A stretch of 64,000 bases of DNA from Clostridiales bacterium (GCA_004555915.1 SFJM01000014.1:18594-82593); one strand, 5' to 3'. Counted from the first letter of the stretch, positions 15,973 to 24,294 are shown. Notes: a model not told the origin generated them from the letters alone. Numbers and translations: made by a program.

Positions 15973-17409
15973 TTACGTGATTGGTACAGAATTTCCCTTG
16001 TTCCCTTTCATGCGAACAGAGTCTCTTTTGCGAACCTCAAAGTACAGCGGATTTTCCATTGCCATAACCTTTTCAATGCTCAGGGGCTTAAACAGCGGCA
16101 TCTTGAGCTTATATTTTGTCCAGAATGCGGCATAGATTGCCAGAATCACAAAGATAATCGCGTCAATTGTCAGAATCAATGCCCGCTCCGCCGGATCCGT
16201 GGAAATATTGACAATCATATACAGCATGCCCACAATACCGATGACCGGAATCACCGGTCCCAGCGGAATCCGGAAGGTACGCGGTGCCTTGGGCATCCGT
16301 CTGCGCAGCACCAGCAGATTGATATGGGAAATGATATAGGAAACCATCCAGAATACCGATGCGACCAGAATCATAAAGCCCAGTGAGGAAGCGCTTGCCA
16401 GTCCGGTCGCTTCAATGGCAACAATGACTGCGCCGTACAGCAAAATGCCAATATAGGGAGAGCCGTTCTTATTGGTTTTCTGGAAAATGGACGGAAGCAT
16501 ATTCATCTTCGCCATACCGTAGCAGATTTTTGTAATGCTGTTGATGACGGAATTCTGTGTACTGATGGCTGCAAGAACGGTTACCAGGCCGACCCAGACC
16601 TTGCCTGCATTGCCCAGCAGGGAAATGCCATACAGGATATGCGGTGTATCCGATGCTGCCAGCTCGGACCAATTGGTATAATTGTGCAGGCCCAGCAGCA
16701 TGACAATCTGAATGATACAGATAATGCCCAGGCTGAGGAACATGCCAACGGGTATATTGCGCTTCGGATTGTCCACATATTTTGCAATCGGGATAATGAA
16801 CTCAACGCCGATGAACAGCCAGAAGGCTGCCGCTGCCATATTGATACCATCCATGATATCTCCGGTCAGATTCAGCGGCTGTGATACCTGTACGCCGGTT
16901 CCCGCTCCAATCATACCGATAATGCCCAGCAGAAGCAGGGAACCAATCAACAGGAATGCAACGATATCCTGAATCTTTGCGAACATATCCACGCCCATCA
17001 GATTGATGACAATCAGGATAACGGTCAATGCCACACTGATGACCGAGGATGGAATTGCCGTTCCGGTCAGTTCCACAATGGCAAGGCCAAACATCGCGCC
17101 TTCTGATGGCGCCATCAGCGCATTACAGACAATATATCCGCCCACCATGGAAACCAGTGTGACAAAGGGACCGAGTCCTGCCAGCGTGTACTGTGCAAGA
17201 CCGCCGGTCAGGTTCGGCATCAATGCATTCAGCTCTGCCAGAGATGCTGCCGTAATCATATTCAGTGCACAGGCCAGAACAATCGAAACGATAAACATTC
17301 CGCCAATTGCGGCCGAGCCCTGGCACAGCGACATCAGGCATGTGGTTGCAACAATCAATCCAACGCCGGTGGAAACGACGCTGAACAGACCTAATTTCTT
17401 TTCATTCAT
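15973..17409 (-). CDS. APC-family amino acid/amine permease
   Basis: A 478-aa membrane protein with about 12 hydrophobic segments. It has the typical APC start (LGLFSVVSTGVGLIVATTCL), in which the first helix is broken by glycines, and IEF/VEF-type residues in helix 6 (FWLFIGVEFIIPIAKYVDNPKRNIP). It should import an amino acid or related amine with a coupling ion. It is the third gene of an operon with an ornithine-cyclodeaminase-like gene and a P-II protein (23 bases upstream). The operon context suggests its cargo is the substrate of the divergent oxidase or the product handled by the cyclodeaminase-like enzyme. The substrate cannot be read from sequence. Confidence 0.88.
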   Translation of the reverse strand: MNEKKLGLFSVVSTGVGLIVATTCLMSLCQGSAAIGGMFIVSIVLACALNMITAASLAELNALMPNLTGGLAQYTLAGLGPFVTLVSMVGGYIVCNALMAPSEGAMFGLAIVELTGTAIPSSVISVALTVILIVINLMGVDMFAKIQDIVAFLLIGSLLLLGIIGMIGAGTGVQVSQPLNLTGDIMDGINMAAAAFWLFIGVEFIIPIAKYVDNPKRNIPVGMFLSLGIICIIQIVMLLGLHNYTNWSELAASDTPHILYGISLLGNAGKVWVGLVTVLAAISTQNSVINSITKICYGMAKMNMLPSIFQKTNKNGSPYIGILLYGAVIVAIEATGLASASSLGFMILVASVFWMVSYIISHINLLVLRRRMPKAPRTFRIPLGPVIPVIGIVGMLYMIVNISTDPAERALILTIDAIIFVILAIYAAFWTKYKLKMPLFKPLSIEKVMAMENPLYFEVRKRDSVRMKGNKGNSVPIT

Positions 17410-17432
17410 AGCATATCAGACCCCTTCAGGAT

Positions 17433-17780
17433 TTAATCCAGCGCGTCAGCTCCATCCTCGCCGGTACGGACGCGGACAACATCGGTTACTTCGGAAACAA
17501 AAATCTTGCCATCACCAATATGTCCGGTATACAGGCATTTCTTGACAACATCCTCAATCTTTGCAACCTTTTCTGTGGGTACAATGAGAATAATCATCTG
17601 CTTTGGCAGCAGCTCCATGATTGTATTTTCCTTGATGGCATACTCCAGGGTTCCCTTCTGTACGCCGCAGCCAAGGGCCTGCAGAACCGTCATGCCGGTG
17701 ACACTGATCTTGCTCAGTTCGATTCTCAGATCATCCATCTTGGACATGGATGTTATAATTTCTACTCTTGAAATGCTCAT
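17433..17780 (-). CDS. P-II family signalling protein
   Basis: A 115-aa GlnB/GlnK-like protein. It keeps the family core: SISRVEIITSMSKMDDLRIEL at the start, GMTVLQALGCGVQKG leading into the T-loop, and the nucleotide-binding B-loop TGHIGDGKIFV. The C-terminus reads RVRTGEDGADALD, close to the classic RTGExGxxAL ending. The T-loop (about TLEYAIKENTIMELLP) has a Tyr but differs in length and sequence from GlnK. P-II proteins sense ATP/ADP and 2-oxoglutarate and usually sit beside an ammonium channel. Here the neighbours are a cyclodeaminase-like enzyme (37 bases upstream) and an APC permease, so it may gate amino-acid uptake instead. Good AGGAGG site. Confidence 0.9.
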   Translation of the reverse strand: MSISRVEIITSMSKMDDLRIELSKISVTGMTVLQALGCGVQKGTLEYAIKENTIMELLPKQMIILIVPTEKVAKIEDVVKKCLYTGHIGDGKIFVSEVTDVVRVRTGEDGADALD

Positions 17781-17817
17781 TGTTTTTCCTCCTGCATATC
17801 TTTTCCATTCATACGAT

Positions 17818-18960
17818 TTATGCCAGATCCGGTGTTTCCCACAGATTCAGTTTTGTACCGATTCCCTTTTTCAACGCATTGCGGTAGACTACTGTTCCCC
17901 ATGCAACATCCTCGGTCGGCATACCGCCTACGGAATAAATTACGATTTCATCTTCCTTGCGATGCTCCGGAATATTGCCCACCAGAATATCACCCAGATC
18001 ATCAATATCCGCACGGGTCATCTTGCCATCATGGATCAGATCCATGGCATGAACCGCCGGAATCGGAATGGTCTCATATGCCGGATATGGCATTTCATCC
18101 GCCCATGCTTCATAAAGCATAATATTGTCTGTGACAGTGCGTGCGCGGTTGAGAATAAAATCATCATCAAAGCGTGCCGCTGCCGGGCAGGCAATGACAG
18201 CGCCCGGTTTAATCCATTCCTCTGCAATATACGGATACGTGGACGGGTCTCCGGTAGGCGAGGAGGTTGCGATTTCTACGATATCCGCATCACGGACAGC
18301 CTCTTCCTCGGTAGCCACAATGGAAATGTTGGTTACCTGCGGATATTCCTCACGTACGAAATCCGCAAATTTCTGCGCTGATGGCGACGTCATGGATGAG
18401 CCCTTGATCTTCAGTGTGTCGATGGTCGGGCGGACTGCCATCGCTGCAGCAAAGGCGGTCTTGCTCATGACACCCGGTCCGATGATGCCTACCACCTTTG
18501 CGTCCTTGCGGGCAAAGTGCTTGAAGCCGACACCGGGAACTGCGCCGGTACGGTATGCACTGAGGATATTGGCGGACATATATGCCAGCGGTGCACCGGT
18601 ATCCTTATCATTCAATGTGAGCATCAGAATGGACCGGGGCAGTCCTTTTTTCCGATTCTCCACATTGGAGCCGTACCACTTCATGCCTGCCATATCGAAC
18701 TTGCCGCCCAGATATGCCGGCATAGCCATAAAGCGGCGATCCGGTCCATCCTTCGGCATGTTTGGGAAGGCTGGATGCTCCGGGAAGCTGACCATACATC
18801 CATGGGAATTGCCGTTTGCGCCACCCATGCGGTAATCCCCCATCTTCATCAGCCGGAACATTTCCTCAATGGCATCTACACAGCCCTTCATGTCCTTTAC
18901 GCCTGCATCAATCATATCCTGTTCACTCAAATACAGGAAATCAACCTTTGATTCATTCAT
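17818..18960 (-). CDS. ornithine cyclodeaminase/mu-crystallin family protein
   Basis: A 380-aa NAD(P)-binding protein of the ornithine cyclodeaminase family. The lysine/arginine substrate region (FMAMPAYLGGKFDMAGMKWYGSN, with the characteristic KWYGSN), the Rossmann motif VVGIIGPGVMSKTAFAAAMA and the ISIVATEEEAVRDADIVEIATSS segment are present. True cyclodeaminases convert ornithine to proline and ammonia. Relatives are imine reductases or opine-type dehydrogenases, and some are annotated as tyramine oxidase subunit B. It is longer than the roughly 330-residue norm. Start 18960 has AAAGGA upstream. It is the first gene of an operon with P-II and APC genes and is preceded by a leader terminator. 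Confidence 0.8.
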   Translation of the reverse strand: MNESKVDFLYLSEQDMIDAGVKDMKGCVDAIEEMFRLMKMGDYRMGGANGNSHGCMVSFPEHPAFPNMPKDGPDRRFMAMPAYLGGKFDMAGMKWYGSNVENRKKGLPRSILMLTLNDKDTGAPLAYMSANILSAYRTGAVPGVGFKHFARKDAKVVGIIGPGVMSKTAFAAAMAVRPTIDTLKIKGSSMTSPSAQKFADFVREEYPQVTNISIVATEEEAVRDADIVEIATSSPTGDPSTYPYIAEEWIKPGAVIACPAAARFDDDFILNRARTVTDNIMLYEAWADEMPYPAYETIPIPAVHAMDLIHDGKMTRADIDDLGDILVGNIPEHRKEDEIVIYSVGGMPTEDVAWGTVVYRNALKKGIGTKLNLWETPDLA

Positions 18961-18986
18961 GACAAAACATCCTTTCGATATGTGGG

Positions 18987-19027
18987 AAAAAAGAATGGCG
19001 CTGTACGCTTTTGCGCACAACGCCATT
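18987..19027 (-). terminator. leader terminator (attenuator candidate) before the cyclodeaminase-like gene
   Basis: Two 15-base arms (19027-19013 and 19008-18994) pair completely, with two G-U pairs and an AAAA loop, followed by CTTTTTT. It lies downstream of the putative promoter and only 26 bases upstream of the start codon. It would therefore stop transcription of the operon unless overridden. Confidence 0.75.
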
Positions 19028-19072
19028 GTTGAATTCGTATATTGGACTGGTTTTGTTTTCTAAGCTGAACCT

Positions 19073-19101
19073 ATCTTATCAAATTTCCGGTGCTGTGTCA
19101 T
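19073..19101 (-). promoter_or_regulatory. putative promoter of the cyclodeaminase/P-II/APC operon
   Basis: ATGACA (19101-19096), a 17-base spacer and TAAGAT (19078-19073) on the minus strand. AAAATAGACA lies just upstream (19134-19125), and the same 10-mer occurs upstream of the divergent oxidase promoter. Confidence 0.5.
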
Positions 19102-19196
19102 GCTGCAAGATAGCAAAAATCACGTGTCTATTTTTTGTCTTTTTTATCCAAGTGCAATGAAGTAATCCAAAAGAGTTACGAATAATTGGCATAAAA

Positions 19197-19225
19197 TTGA
19201 CATTTTTGTTGTTTTCCTGTATACT
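19197..19225 (+). promoter_or_regulatory. promoter of the helix-turn-helix regulator gene
   Basis: TTGACA (19197-19202), 17 bases, TATACT (19220-19225). The predicted transcription start is only about 10-20 bases before the start codon, so the leader holds little more than the AAGGAGG ribosome binding site. Confidence 0.8.
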
Positions 19226-19250
19226 GGCGCCAAAAAGGAGGGCAATGGCT

Positions 19251-20708
19251 TTGACAGGAGAACGATTAGACTGGTTAATCCGCACGCTCGGAACTTCGGG
19301 GAAAGATTTATCCGATCAGATTGGCATTGACCGCTCAACCATGAGTAAATGGAGAAAAAACAAGCGAACCTTAAAATATGATTCCGTTTATGCGCAACGC
19401 ATTGCCGAATGGGCTGTCCGCAGTCCAAAGGAACAGAACACAGCTGTGATTGCCCACATGCTGCACGAATGGGATCCCTCCCTTTCGCTGGCAGACGACC
19501 GGAAACGGGCTGATGCGCTGCGTTTATGGCTGACACTTCCCCAGCAGCCTGCAGAAGAACCTGTGAGGCAAACGGCTGGTTTCGCTTCAACCGAAACAGC
19601 TTTGGGACTGGAAGCTGCTTTTGAGGCACAGAATCAGATGTTTCAAATGCTGCAGCAGCTGCCGGATGGACAGGAAATCATCATGATTGACCTTGGTGCA
19701 GTCAACTGGTCTGCCTGCTCACCGGCGATGGTTGCGGATACCATGCAATATAACCTGAATGCACTGAGGGACAGAAAGCATGCCATGATTATCATTGACC
19801 AGCTGACGGATTCCTACCGCCCACGGGATTACATGTTCCAATGGATGCCAATCTATCTGCAACCTACAACAACCACATATTTTTATCGAAATCCCAAGCC
19901 GCTGCCGCTGCGTCAGAATATCCTTCTCATCCGCGGACACGGTGTACTCACCATGTCCAGCGCCTCAACGGATCCGTCCCATATTCTTTCCGCACTGTAT
20001 ACACAGCCGGAATACATCCATTTATATGAGGAAATGGCCAGCACCCTGCTTGCAGACAGCAAGCCCATGATGCAGACCATGAAGGTGCAGCAGCTGACAC
20101 CGTTCCTTCAGAAAATCGCCAGGCAGATGCGCAGCTCTCACCTGCTGTATATGATTAATGCGCTGCCCACTTTCCGCAATATGCCCTCGGAGCTTCTCGA
20201 CGAAATCCTGCGTGCCAACCATGTATCCGGCAATTGCTATCAGGAATGTATGGCTGCAGGACTGCAAAGCACATCTACCCGGGCACGCTGCGAAAGCCGC
20301 CAGTTATATAATCTGGATGCCATCGAGTCCGCACTGGAACAGGATTATATCATAGATTACGATTTATCCGCAATTGTGGGACGGGAAATCCGCATTACGC
20401 GGGAACAGCTCAAGCAACAGCTCCTCTTTCTGCGTGAGCACCTGCGTGCGCCCCATTACTCTCTTACCATTTATCCCTTTTCCCGTCTGGACATGTCCTT
20501 TACCCCTCCCTGCAATATGATTGTACAGGATGACAGCATGGCTGCGGCATGGGATGCAAAGCTGTATTCCAACCGGATGTATTCGGAGGAGATGTCCATC
20601 GTCACCGGATTTTACCAGTACGCGGATTCTCTCTGGTCCCAGATCTCCCCTGTTTGCCATGAGGAAGCATGGTGCAGAAGAAGAATAGACGCTTTATTGG
20701 CAATGTAA
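19251..20708 (+). CDS. helix-turn-helix regulator of the amine/opine locus
   Basis: A protein of about 485 aa. The N-terminal 60 residues form a Cro/CI-type helix-turn-helix: RLDWLIRTLGTSGKDLSDQI, then GIDRSTMSKWRKNKRTLK. The remaining 420 residues are a large effector or oligomerisation region with no motif I recognise. The TTG at 19251 is 8 bases from AAGGAGG and is the better start; an ATG at 19245 is only 2 bases from that site. It lies between two divergent catabolic operons and is the obvious candidate to control both. It has its own consensus promoter. Unlike classical small HTH repressors it is mostly sensor domain. Confidence 0.75.
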   Translation: MTGERLDWLIRTLGTSGKDLSDQIGIDRSTMSKWRKNKRTLKYDSVYAQRIAEWAVRSPKEQNTAVIAHMLHEWDPSLSLADDRKRADALRLWLTLPQQPAEEPVRQTAGFASTETALGLEAAFEAQNQMFQMLQQLPDGQEIIMIDLGAVNWSACSPAMVADTMQYNLNALRDRKHAMIIIDQLTDSYRPRDYMFQWMPIYLQPTTTTYFYRNPKPLPLRQNILLIRGHGVLTMSSASTDPSHILSALYTQPEYIHLYEEMASTLLADSKPMMQTMKVQQLTPFLQKIARQMRSSHLLYMINALPTFRNMPSELLDEILRANHVSGNCYQECMAAGLQSTSTRARCESRQLYNLDAIESALEQDYIIDYDLSAIVGREIRITREQLKQQLLFLREHLRAPHYSLTIYPFSRLDMSFTPPCNMIVQDDSMAAAWDAKLYSNRMYSEEMSIVTGFYQYADSLWSQISPVCHEEAWCRRRIDALLAM

Positions 20709-20777
20709 CCAACCAATATTTTGCTTGTTTTTCAATATTGACGTAAAATAGACATATCAGTTTATGAAATCCGTACA

Positions 20778-20806
20778 TTGACGATACATGGACAACCGTG
20801 TATCAT
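20778..20806 (+). promoter_or_regulatory. promoter with embedded operator for the oxidase operon
   Basis: TTGACG (20778-20783), 17 bases, TATCAT (20801-20806). The spacer is filled by an inverted repeat, GATACATGG-acaa-CCGTGTATC (20783-20804), with one mismatch between the 9-base arms. Such a position is typical for a repressor operator or for a MerR-like twisting activator. Confidence 0.65.
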
Positions 20807-20826
20807 AATACCCATCAGGACAACGG

Positions 20827-20864
20827 GGTCTGGCAGCAAGGAAGCTGGCAGACCTCATTTTTTT
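20827..20864 (+). terminator. leader terminator (attenuator candidate) before the oxidase operon
   Basis: Arms GGTCTGGCAGC and GCTGGCAGACC (one mismatch, AAGGAA loop) are followed by TCATTTTTTT. The hairpin is downstream of the operator-bearing promoter and 60 bases upstream of the first gene. It could also simply end the regulator transcript, whose stop codon is at 20708. Confidence 0.7.
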
Positions 20865-20923
20865 ACACAATTTCTGGATGGTCCTGGTTTTCTAAGCAAT
20901 TGAAGAATTAGGAGTGAAGTATC

Positions 20924-21241
20924 GTGCGTATCCAGGAGCACCCGATTCTGGGCACTTATGACAAAGGTCAGCTGGTGGAATTTACACTGGATGGCAAAAC
21001 AATGACCGGCTATGAAGGTGAACCGATTGCAGCAGCCCTTCGTGCAGCAGGTATCCTGCAGCATCGCCATACCAGAAAGACCGGTGAAGCAAGAGGCGTA
21101 TTCTGTGCCATTGGCCGCTGTACGGACTGCGTGATGGTGGTGGATGGTGTACCCAATATCCGCACCTGCATCACACCGCTGCAGGCAGGCATGAAGGTGC
21201 AGACACAATACGGTGTCGGACCGAAGGAGGATGCAGAATGA
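20924..21241 (+). CDS. [2Fe-2S] ferredoxin-like small oxidase subunit (HcnA-like)
   Basis: A 105-aa protein with the plant-type [2Fe-2S] pattern: FCAIGRCTDC followed by RTC about 14 residues later (Cys at about 66, 71, 74 and 87). This layout matches the small subunit of cyanide-synthase, opine-oxidase and D-hydroxyproline-dehydrogenase complexes, and the N-terminal part of sarcosine oxidase alpha. It starts at a GTG with TTAGGAGTG upstream. The stop overlaps the next gene by 4 bases (ATGA), so the subunits are translationally coupled. Confidence 0.85.
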   Translation: MRIQEHPILGTYDKGQLVEFTLDGKTMTGYEGEPIAAALRAAGILQHRHTRKTGEARGVFCAIGRCTDCVMVVDGVPNIRTCITPLQAGMKVQTQYGVGPKEDAE

Positions 21242-22827
21242 AGCGATATGAATTGATTGTCATTGGTGCCGGTCCGGCAGGTCTTTCTGCTGCCATTGAA
21301 GGTGCAAAGGCTGGCATGAACGTCATTGTATTTGACGAAAACGCCCGTCCAGGCGGCCAGCTGTTCAAGCAGATCCATAAATTCTTCGGTTCAAAGGAAC
21401 ATAAAGCAAAAATCCGCGGCTTCCGTATCGGCCAGATGCTGCTGAAGGAAGCGGAAGAAGCCGGTGTAACGGTCTGCCTGAATGCCACAGTTCTGGGTAT
21501 CTTTCCGGAGAAGCGGGTCACAGTTCGTTATTCCGACCACATTGAACAGTTTTCTGGCGACAATATTATCGTAGCGACCGGCGCTGCGGAAAACATGGTT
21601 CTGTTTGACGGCTGGACAAAGCCGGGCGTGATTGGCGCAGGCGCTGCCCAGACCATGATGAATCTGCACGGCATACAGCCCGGCCAGAAAATTCTCATGG
21701 TCGGCTCCGGTAATGTTGGTCTGGTTGTTTCCTATCAGTTGTTACAGGCAGGCTGCGAGGTTGTGGCCCTCATTGATGCTGCGCCGCGTGTAGGCGGCTA
21801 TGGTGTCCATGCAGCCAAGGTGGCACGCTACGGCGTCCCGTTTCTGATGAGGCATACCATTGTCCGCGCAGAGGGAAAGGATCAGGTGGAAGGCGCTGTC
21901 ATTGCCGAGGTGGATGCAAAATTCCAGCCAATTCCGGGAACCGAAAAGCACCTGGATATTGATACCATCTGTCTAGCGGTAGGTCTGTCCCCCATGAGCC
22001 AGGTACTGCGCATGTCCGGCTGTGAAATCGAGGATACGCCCGGCGGCTTAGTACCAAAGACCAATGCATATGGTGAAACCACAATTCCGGGCCTGTTCGC
22101 CGCCGGAGATGTGGCTGGCATTGAAGAAGCATCTTCTGCCATGATTGGCGGACGCATTGCCGGTCTGGCTGCCGCACACCGTGCCGGTTATCTGGAGGAA
22201 GAAACATTCAAGCAGCAGGCACAGGCTGCGCGGGATTCCCTGACCCAGCTCCGTCAGGGCATGTTCGCCAAGGAAAACCGGGGCAGAACTGACCTGACAA
22301 AAACCGAAGAGGGCTATGCCCTTTCCAAAAATCTGCTGGCAAAGGGCTTTGTGGCAGAAGAAGAGCTGAAGGCATTCCCATCTGCCAATGCGGTGGTTTC
22401 CGGTGTCCATCCGGTTATTGAGTGCACCCAGAATATTCCCTGTAATCCCTGTCAGGATGCCTGCAAATTCGGCTGCATCATGGTCGGCAGGCAGATTACC
22501 AATATTCCACAGATTGACCGTGAGAAAAAATGTACCGGCTGTGGTATGTGTGTGGCAAGCTGTTCCGGTCAGGCCATTTTCCTTGTCAATGATGATTTTG
22601 AAGAAACACGTTCAACTGTAACGCTGGCATATGAATTCCTTCCCTATCCGGAAAAGGGACAAACCGGCATTGCGCTGAACCGTTCCGGTGAGCCGGTTTG
22701 TGAAGCGGAAGTCATCTCTCTGCGCAAGAGTGCCGCAACAGATGGAACCGCTCTGCTCACCATTGCGGTTCCAAAGGAATACTCTATGAAGGCCCGTGCC
22801 TTCAAACTGAATGGAGGTACTGACTGA
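21238..22827 (+). CDS. FAD/NAD-binding oxidase subunit with iron-sulfur tail (HcnB-like)
   Basis: A 529-aa flavoprotein of the pyridine nucleotide-disulfide oxidoreductase fold. The first dinucleotide motif is LIVIGAGPAGLSAAIEGA at the N-terminus, the second MVGSGNVGLVVSYQLL near 160, and GLFAAGDVAG lies near 283. The C-terminal part is unusual. A Cys-rich block IPCNPCQDACKFGC (about 400-415) is followed by a complete 4Fe-4S ferredoxin motif CTGCGMCVASCSG (about 432-444). Typical HcnB/OoxA proteins end with a single BFD-like [2Fe-2S] domain; here that domain is a separate gene (next) and extra clusters are present, which suggests electrons leave to ferredoxin or a similar anaerobic acceptor rather than to oxygen. 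One base overlaps the next gene. Confidence 0.85.
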   Translation: MKRYELIVIGAGPAGLSAAIEGAKAGMNVIVFDENARPGGQLFKQIHKFFGSKEHKAKIRGFRIGQMLLKEAEEAGVTVCLNATVLGIFPEKRVTVRYSDHIEQFSGDNIIVATGAAENMVLFDGWTKPGVIGAGAAQTMMNLHGIQPGQKILMVGSGNVGLVVSYQLLQAGCEVVALIDAAPRVGGYGVHAAKVARYGVPFLMRHTIVRAEGKDQVEGAVIAEVDAKFQPIPGTEKHLDIDTICLAVGLSPMSQVLRMSGCEIEDTPGGLVPKTNAYGETTIPGLFAAGDVAGIEEASSAMIGGRIAGLAAAHRAGYLEEETFKQQAQAARDSLTQLRQGMFAKENRGRTDLTKTEEGYALSKNLLAKGFVAEEELKAFPSANAVVSGVHPVIECTQNIPCNPCQDACKFGCIMVGRQITNIPQIDREKKCTGCGMCVASCSGQAIFLVNDDFEETRSTVTLAYEFLPYPEKGQTGIALNRSGEPVCEAEVISLRKSAATDGTALLTIAVPKEYSMKARAFKLNGGTD

Positions 22828-23147
22828 TGGATAAGCTGATGAATCGTTCCGAGGACATCGGCGCGTTTGTTCCGATGCCGGATGATGATATGATTGTTTG
22901 CCGTTGTGAAGAAATCACCAAGGGGGAAATTCGCAGGGCAGTCCATGACGGTTTCCGCTCCCTGACGGAAATCAAGCGTGTGCTGCGCAATGGCATGGGA
23001 CTGTGCCAGGGCCAGACCTGTTCCCGTCTGGTGCGTTCGATTGTCGCACGAGAGCTGGGTGTCCGTCCCTCCGATCTTCCCATGACCACTTCCCGTGCCC
23101 CGGCTCGGCCGGTGGAAATGAGCGTTTATGCAAAGGAGGTCAAATAA
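22827..23147 (+). CDS. BFD-type [2Fe-2S] oxidase subunit
   Basis: A 106-aa protein. The bacterioferritin-associated-ferredoxin fold is seen in MIVCRCEEITKGEIRRAV, then GMGLCQGQTCSRLV, with cluster ligands CxC and CxxxxC. This domain is fused to the large subunit in many HcnB/OoxA-type oxidases but stands alone here. It starts at ATG 22827, whose A is the last base of the previous stop codon, preceded by GGAGG. It should carry electrons between the two flavin subunits. Confidence 0.85.
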   Translation: MDKLMNRSEDIGAFVPMPDDDMIVCRCEEITKGEIRRAVHDGFRSLTEIKRVLRNGMGLCQGQTCSRLVRSIVARELGVRPSDLPMTTSRAPARPVEMSVYAKEVK

Positions 23148-23148
23148 G

Positions 23149-24294
23149 ATGGCTGTAACAGATAAGGCGCAGGTTGTCATTGTGGGCAGCGGCATCATTG
23201 GCAATGCAGCGGCGTATTATATGGCAAAGCGCGGTGCCTCCGTCATTGTACTGGAAGGCAGTGAAATCATTGGCAACGGCGGTTCCTCCCGCAATGGTGG
23301 CGGTGTCCGTCAGTCCGCCCGTGATCCCCGTGAGCTTCCTCTTGCCATGTATGCAGTAGAACATATGTGGCCAACCCTGTCTGAAGAGCTGGACATGGAT
23401 GTGGAATACTTTAAGAAGGGCAATCTCCGGCTGGGTATCGGTGAAAACCACAGAGCGATTCTGCAGGGTTTATGTGACCGCTGCACCGCTCAGGGGCTGG
23501 ATGTCCGCATGCTGGACGGTGATGATGTCCGCGCCATTAACCCGTATTTATCCGAAGAGGTTACCTGTGCGTCCTGGTGTCCCACGGATGGGCATGCCAA
23601 TCCGTTGAAGGCAACACTGGCCTATTACCGTGCCGCACGCCGCCTGGGTGCACGCTTTTATACCAAAGAACAGGCTGTAGAACTGGTCATGGAACGGGGA
23701 AAGCTGCGTTATGTCAGAACCGCCTGTGGTGATGTTTTTGAAGGGGAAACCATTCTGGTGGCTGCCGGATACAGCAGCCGTGAGCTGCTGCACACCGTCG
23801 GCATTGACATTCCCATGAACAAAGCTCTCCTTGAATGTATTGTCACAGAGGCAGAACCTCCCATGTTCGAGCAGATGCTTGGTGCGGCAATGGCGGATTT
23901 TTATGGCCATCAGACGCCCCACGGTTCCTTTGTATTCGGCGGACACACGGGCATGGAGCCGTACTTCGGCACCTATGCCAACGAGGATTACAGCCGGTCC
24001 CAGGCAATTTCCGCACCAACCGCCGCACGTGCCATCCTGAATTTCTTCCCCCGCCTGAAAAACACCAAACTGGTTCGTACCTGGGGCGGCTCTATGGATG
24101 AATGTGCCGACAAGGTTCCCGTCATTGACCGCTGTGATGAGGTCGACGGACTTGCCATTGCCTGTGGATTTACCGGTCACGGTTTCGGCATCGGCCCGAT
24201 TACCGGCCTGCTGCTGTCCGAGCTGGTTCTGGACGGCAAAACCTCCACCTTACCGATTGACGCATTCCGTTATAACCGCTTTGGTTCCCATTAA
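23149..24294 (+). CDS. DAO-type FAD oxidoreductase, catalytic oxidase subunit (HcnC-like)
   Basis: A 381-aa D-amino-acid-oxidase-fold flavoprotein. It has the N-terminal dinucleotide motif VVIVGSGIIGNAAAYYMAKRG followed by GGSSRNGGGVRQSARD, which matches the opine-oxidase, sarcosine-oxidase and cyanide-synthase subunit pattern. The C-terminal FAD-contact block is ACGFTGHGFGIGPITGLLL. This subunit should oxidise the C-N bond of an N-substituted amino acid (an opine, D-hydroxyproline, sarcosine or glycine). Together with the three preceding genes it forms a complete heteromeric dehydrogenase. Start 23149 has AAAGGAGG. The substrate is not determinable, but the divergent ornithine-cyclodeaminase-like gene is reminiscent of opine catabolic loci. 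Confidence 0.85.
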   Translation: MAVTDKAQVVIVGSGIIGNAAAYYMAKRGASVIVLEGSEIIGNGGSSRNGGGVRQSARDPRELPLAMYAVEHMWPTLSEELDMDVEYFKKGNLRLGIGENHRAILQGLCDRCTAQGLDVRMLDGDDVRAINPYLSEEVTCASWCPTDGHANPLKATLAYYRAARRLGARFYTKEQAVELVMERGKLRYVRTACGDVFEGETILVAAGYSSRELLHTVGIDIPMNKALLECIVTEAEPPMFEQMLGAAMADFYGHQTPHGSFVFGGHTGMEPYFGTYANEDYSRSQAISAPTAARAILNFFPRLKNTKLVRTWGGSMDECADKVPVIDRCDEVDGLAIACGFTGHGFGIGPITGLLLSELVLDGKTSTLPIDAFRYNRFGSH

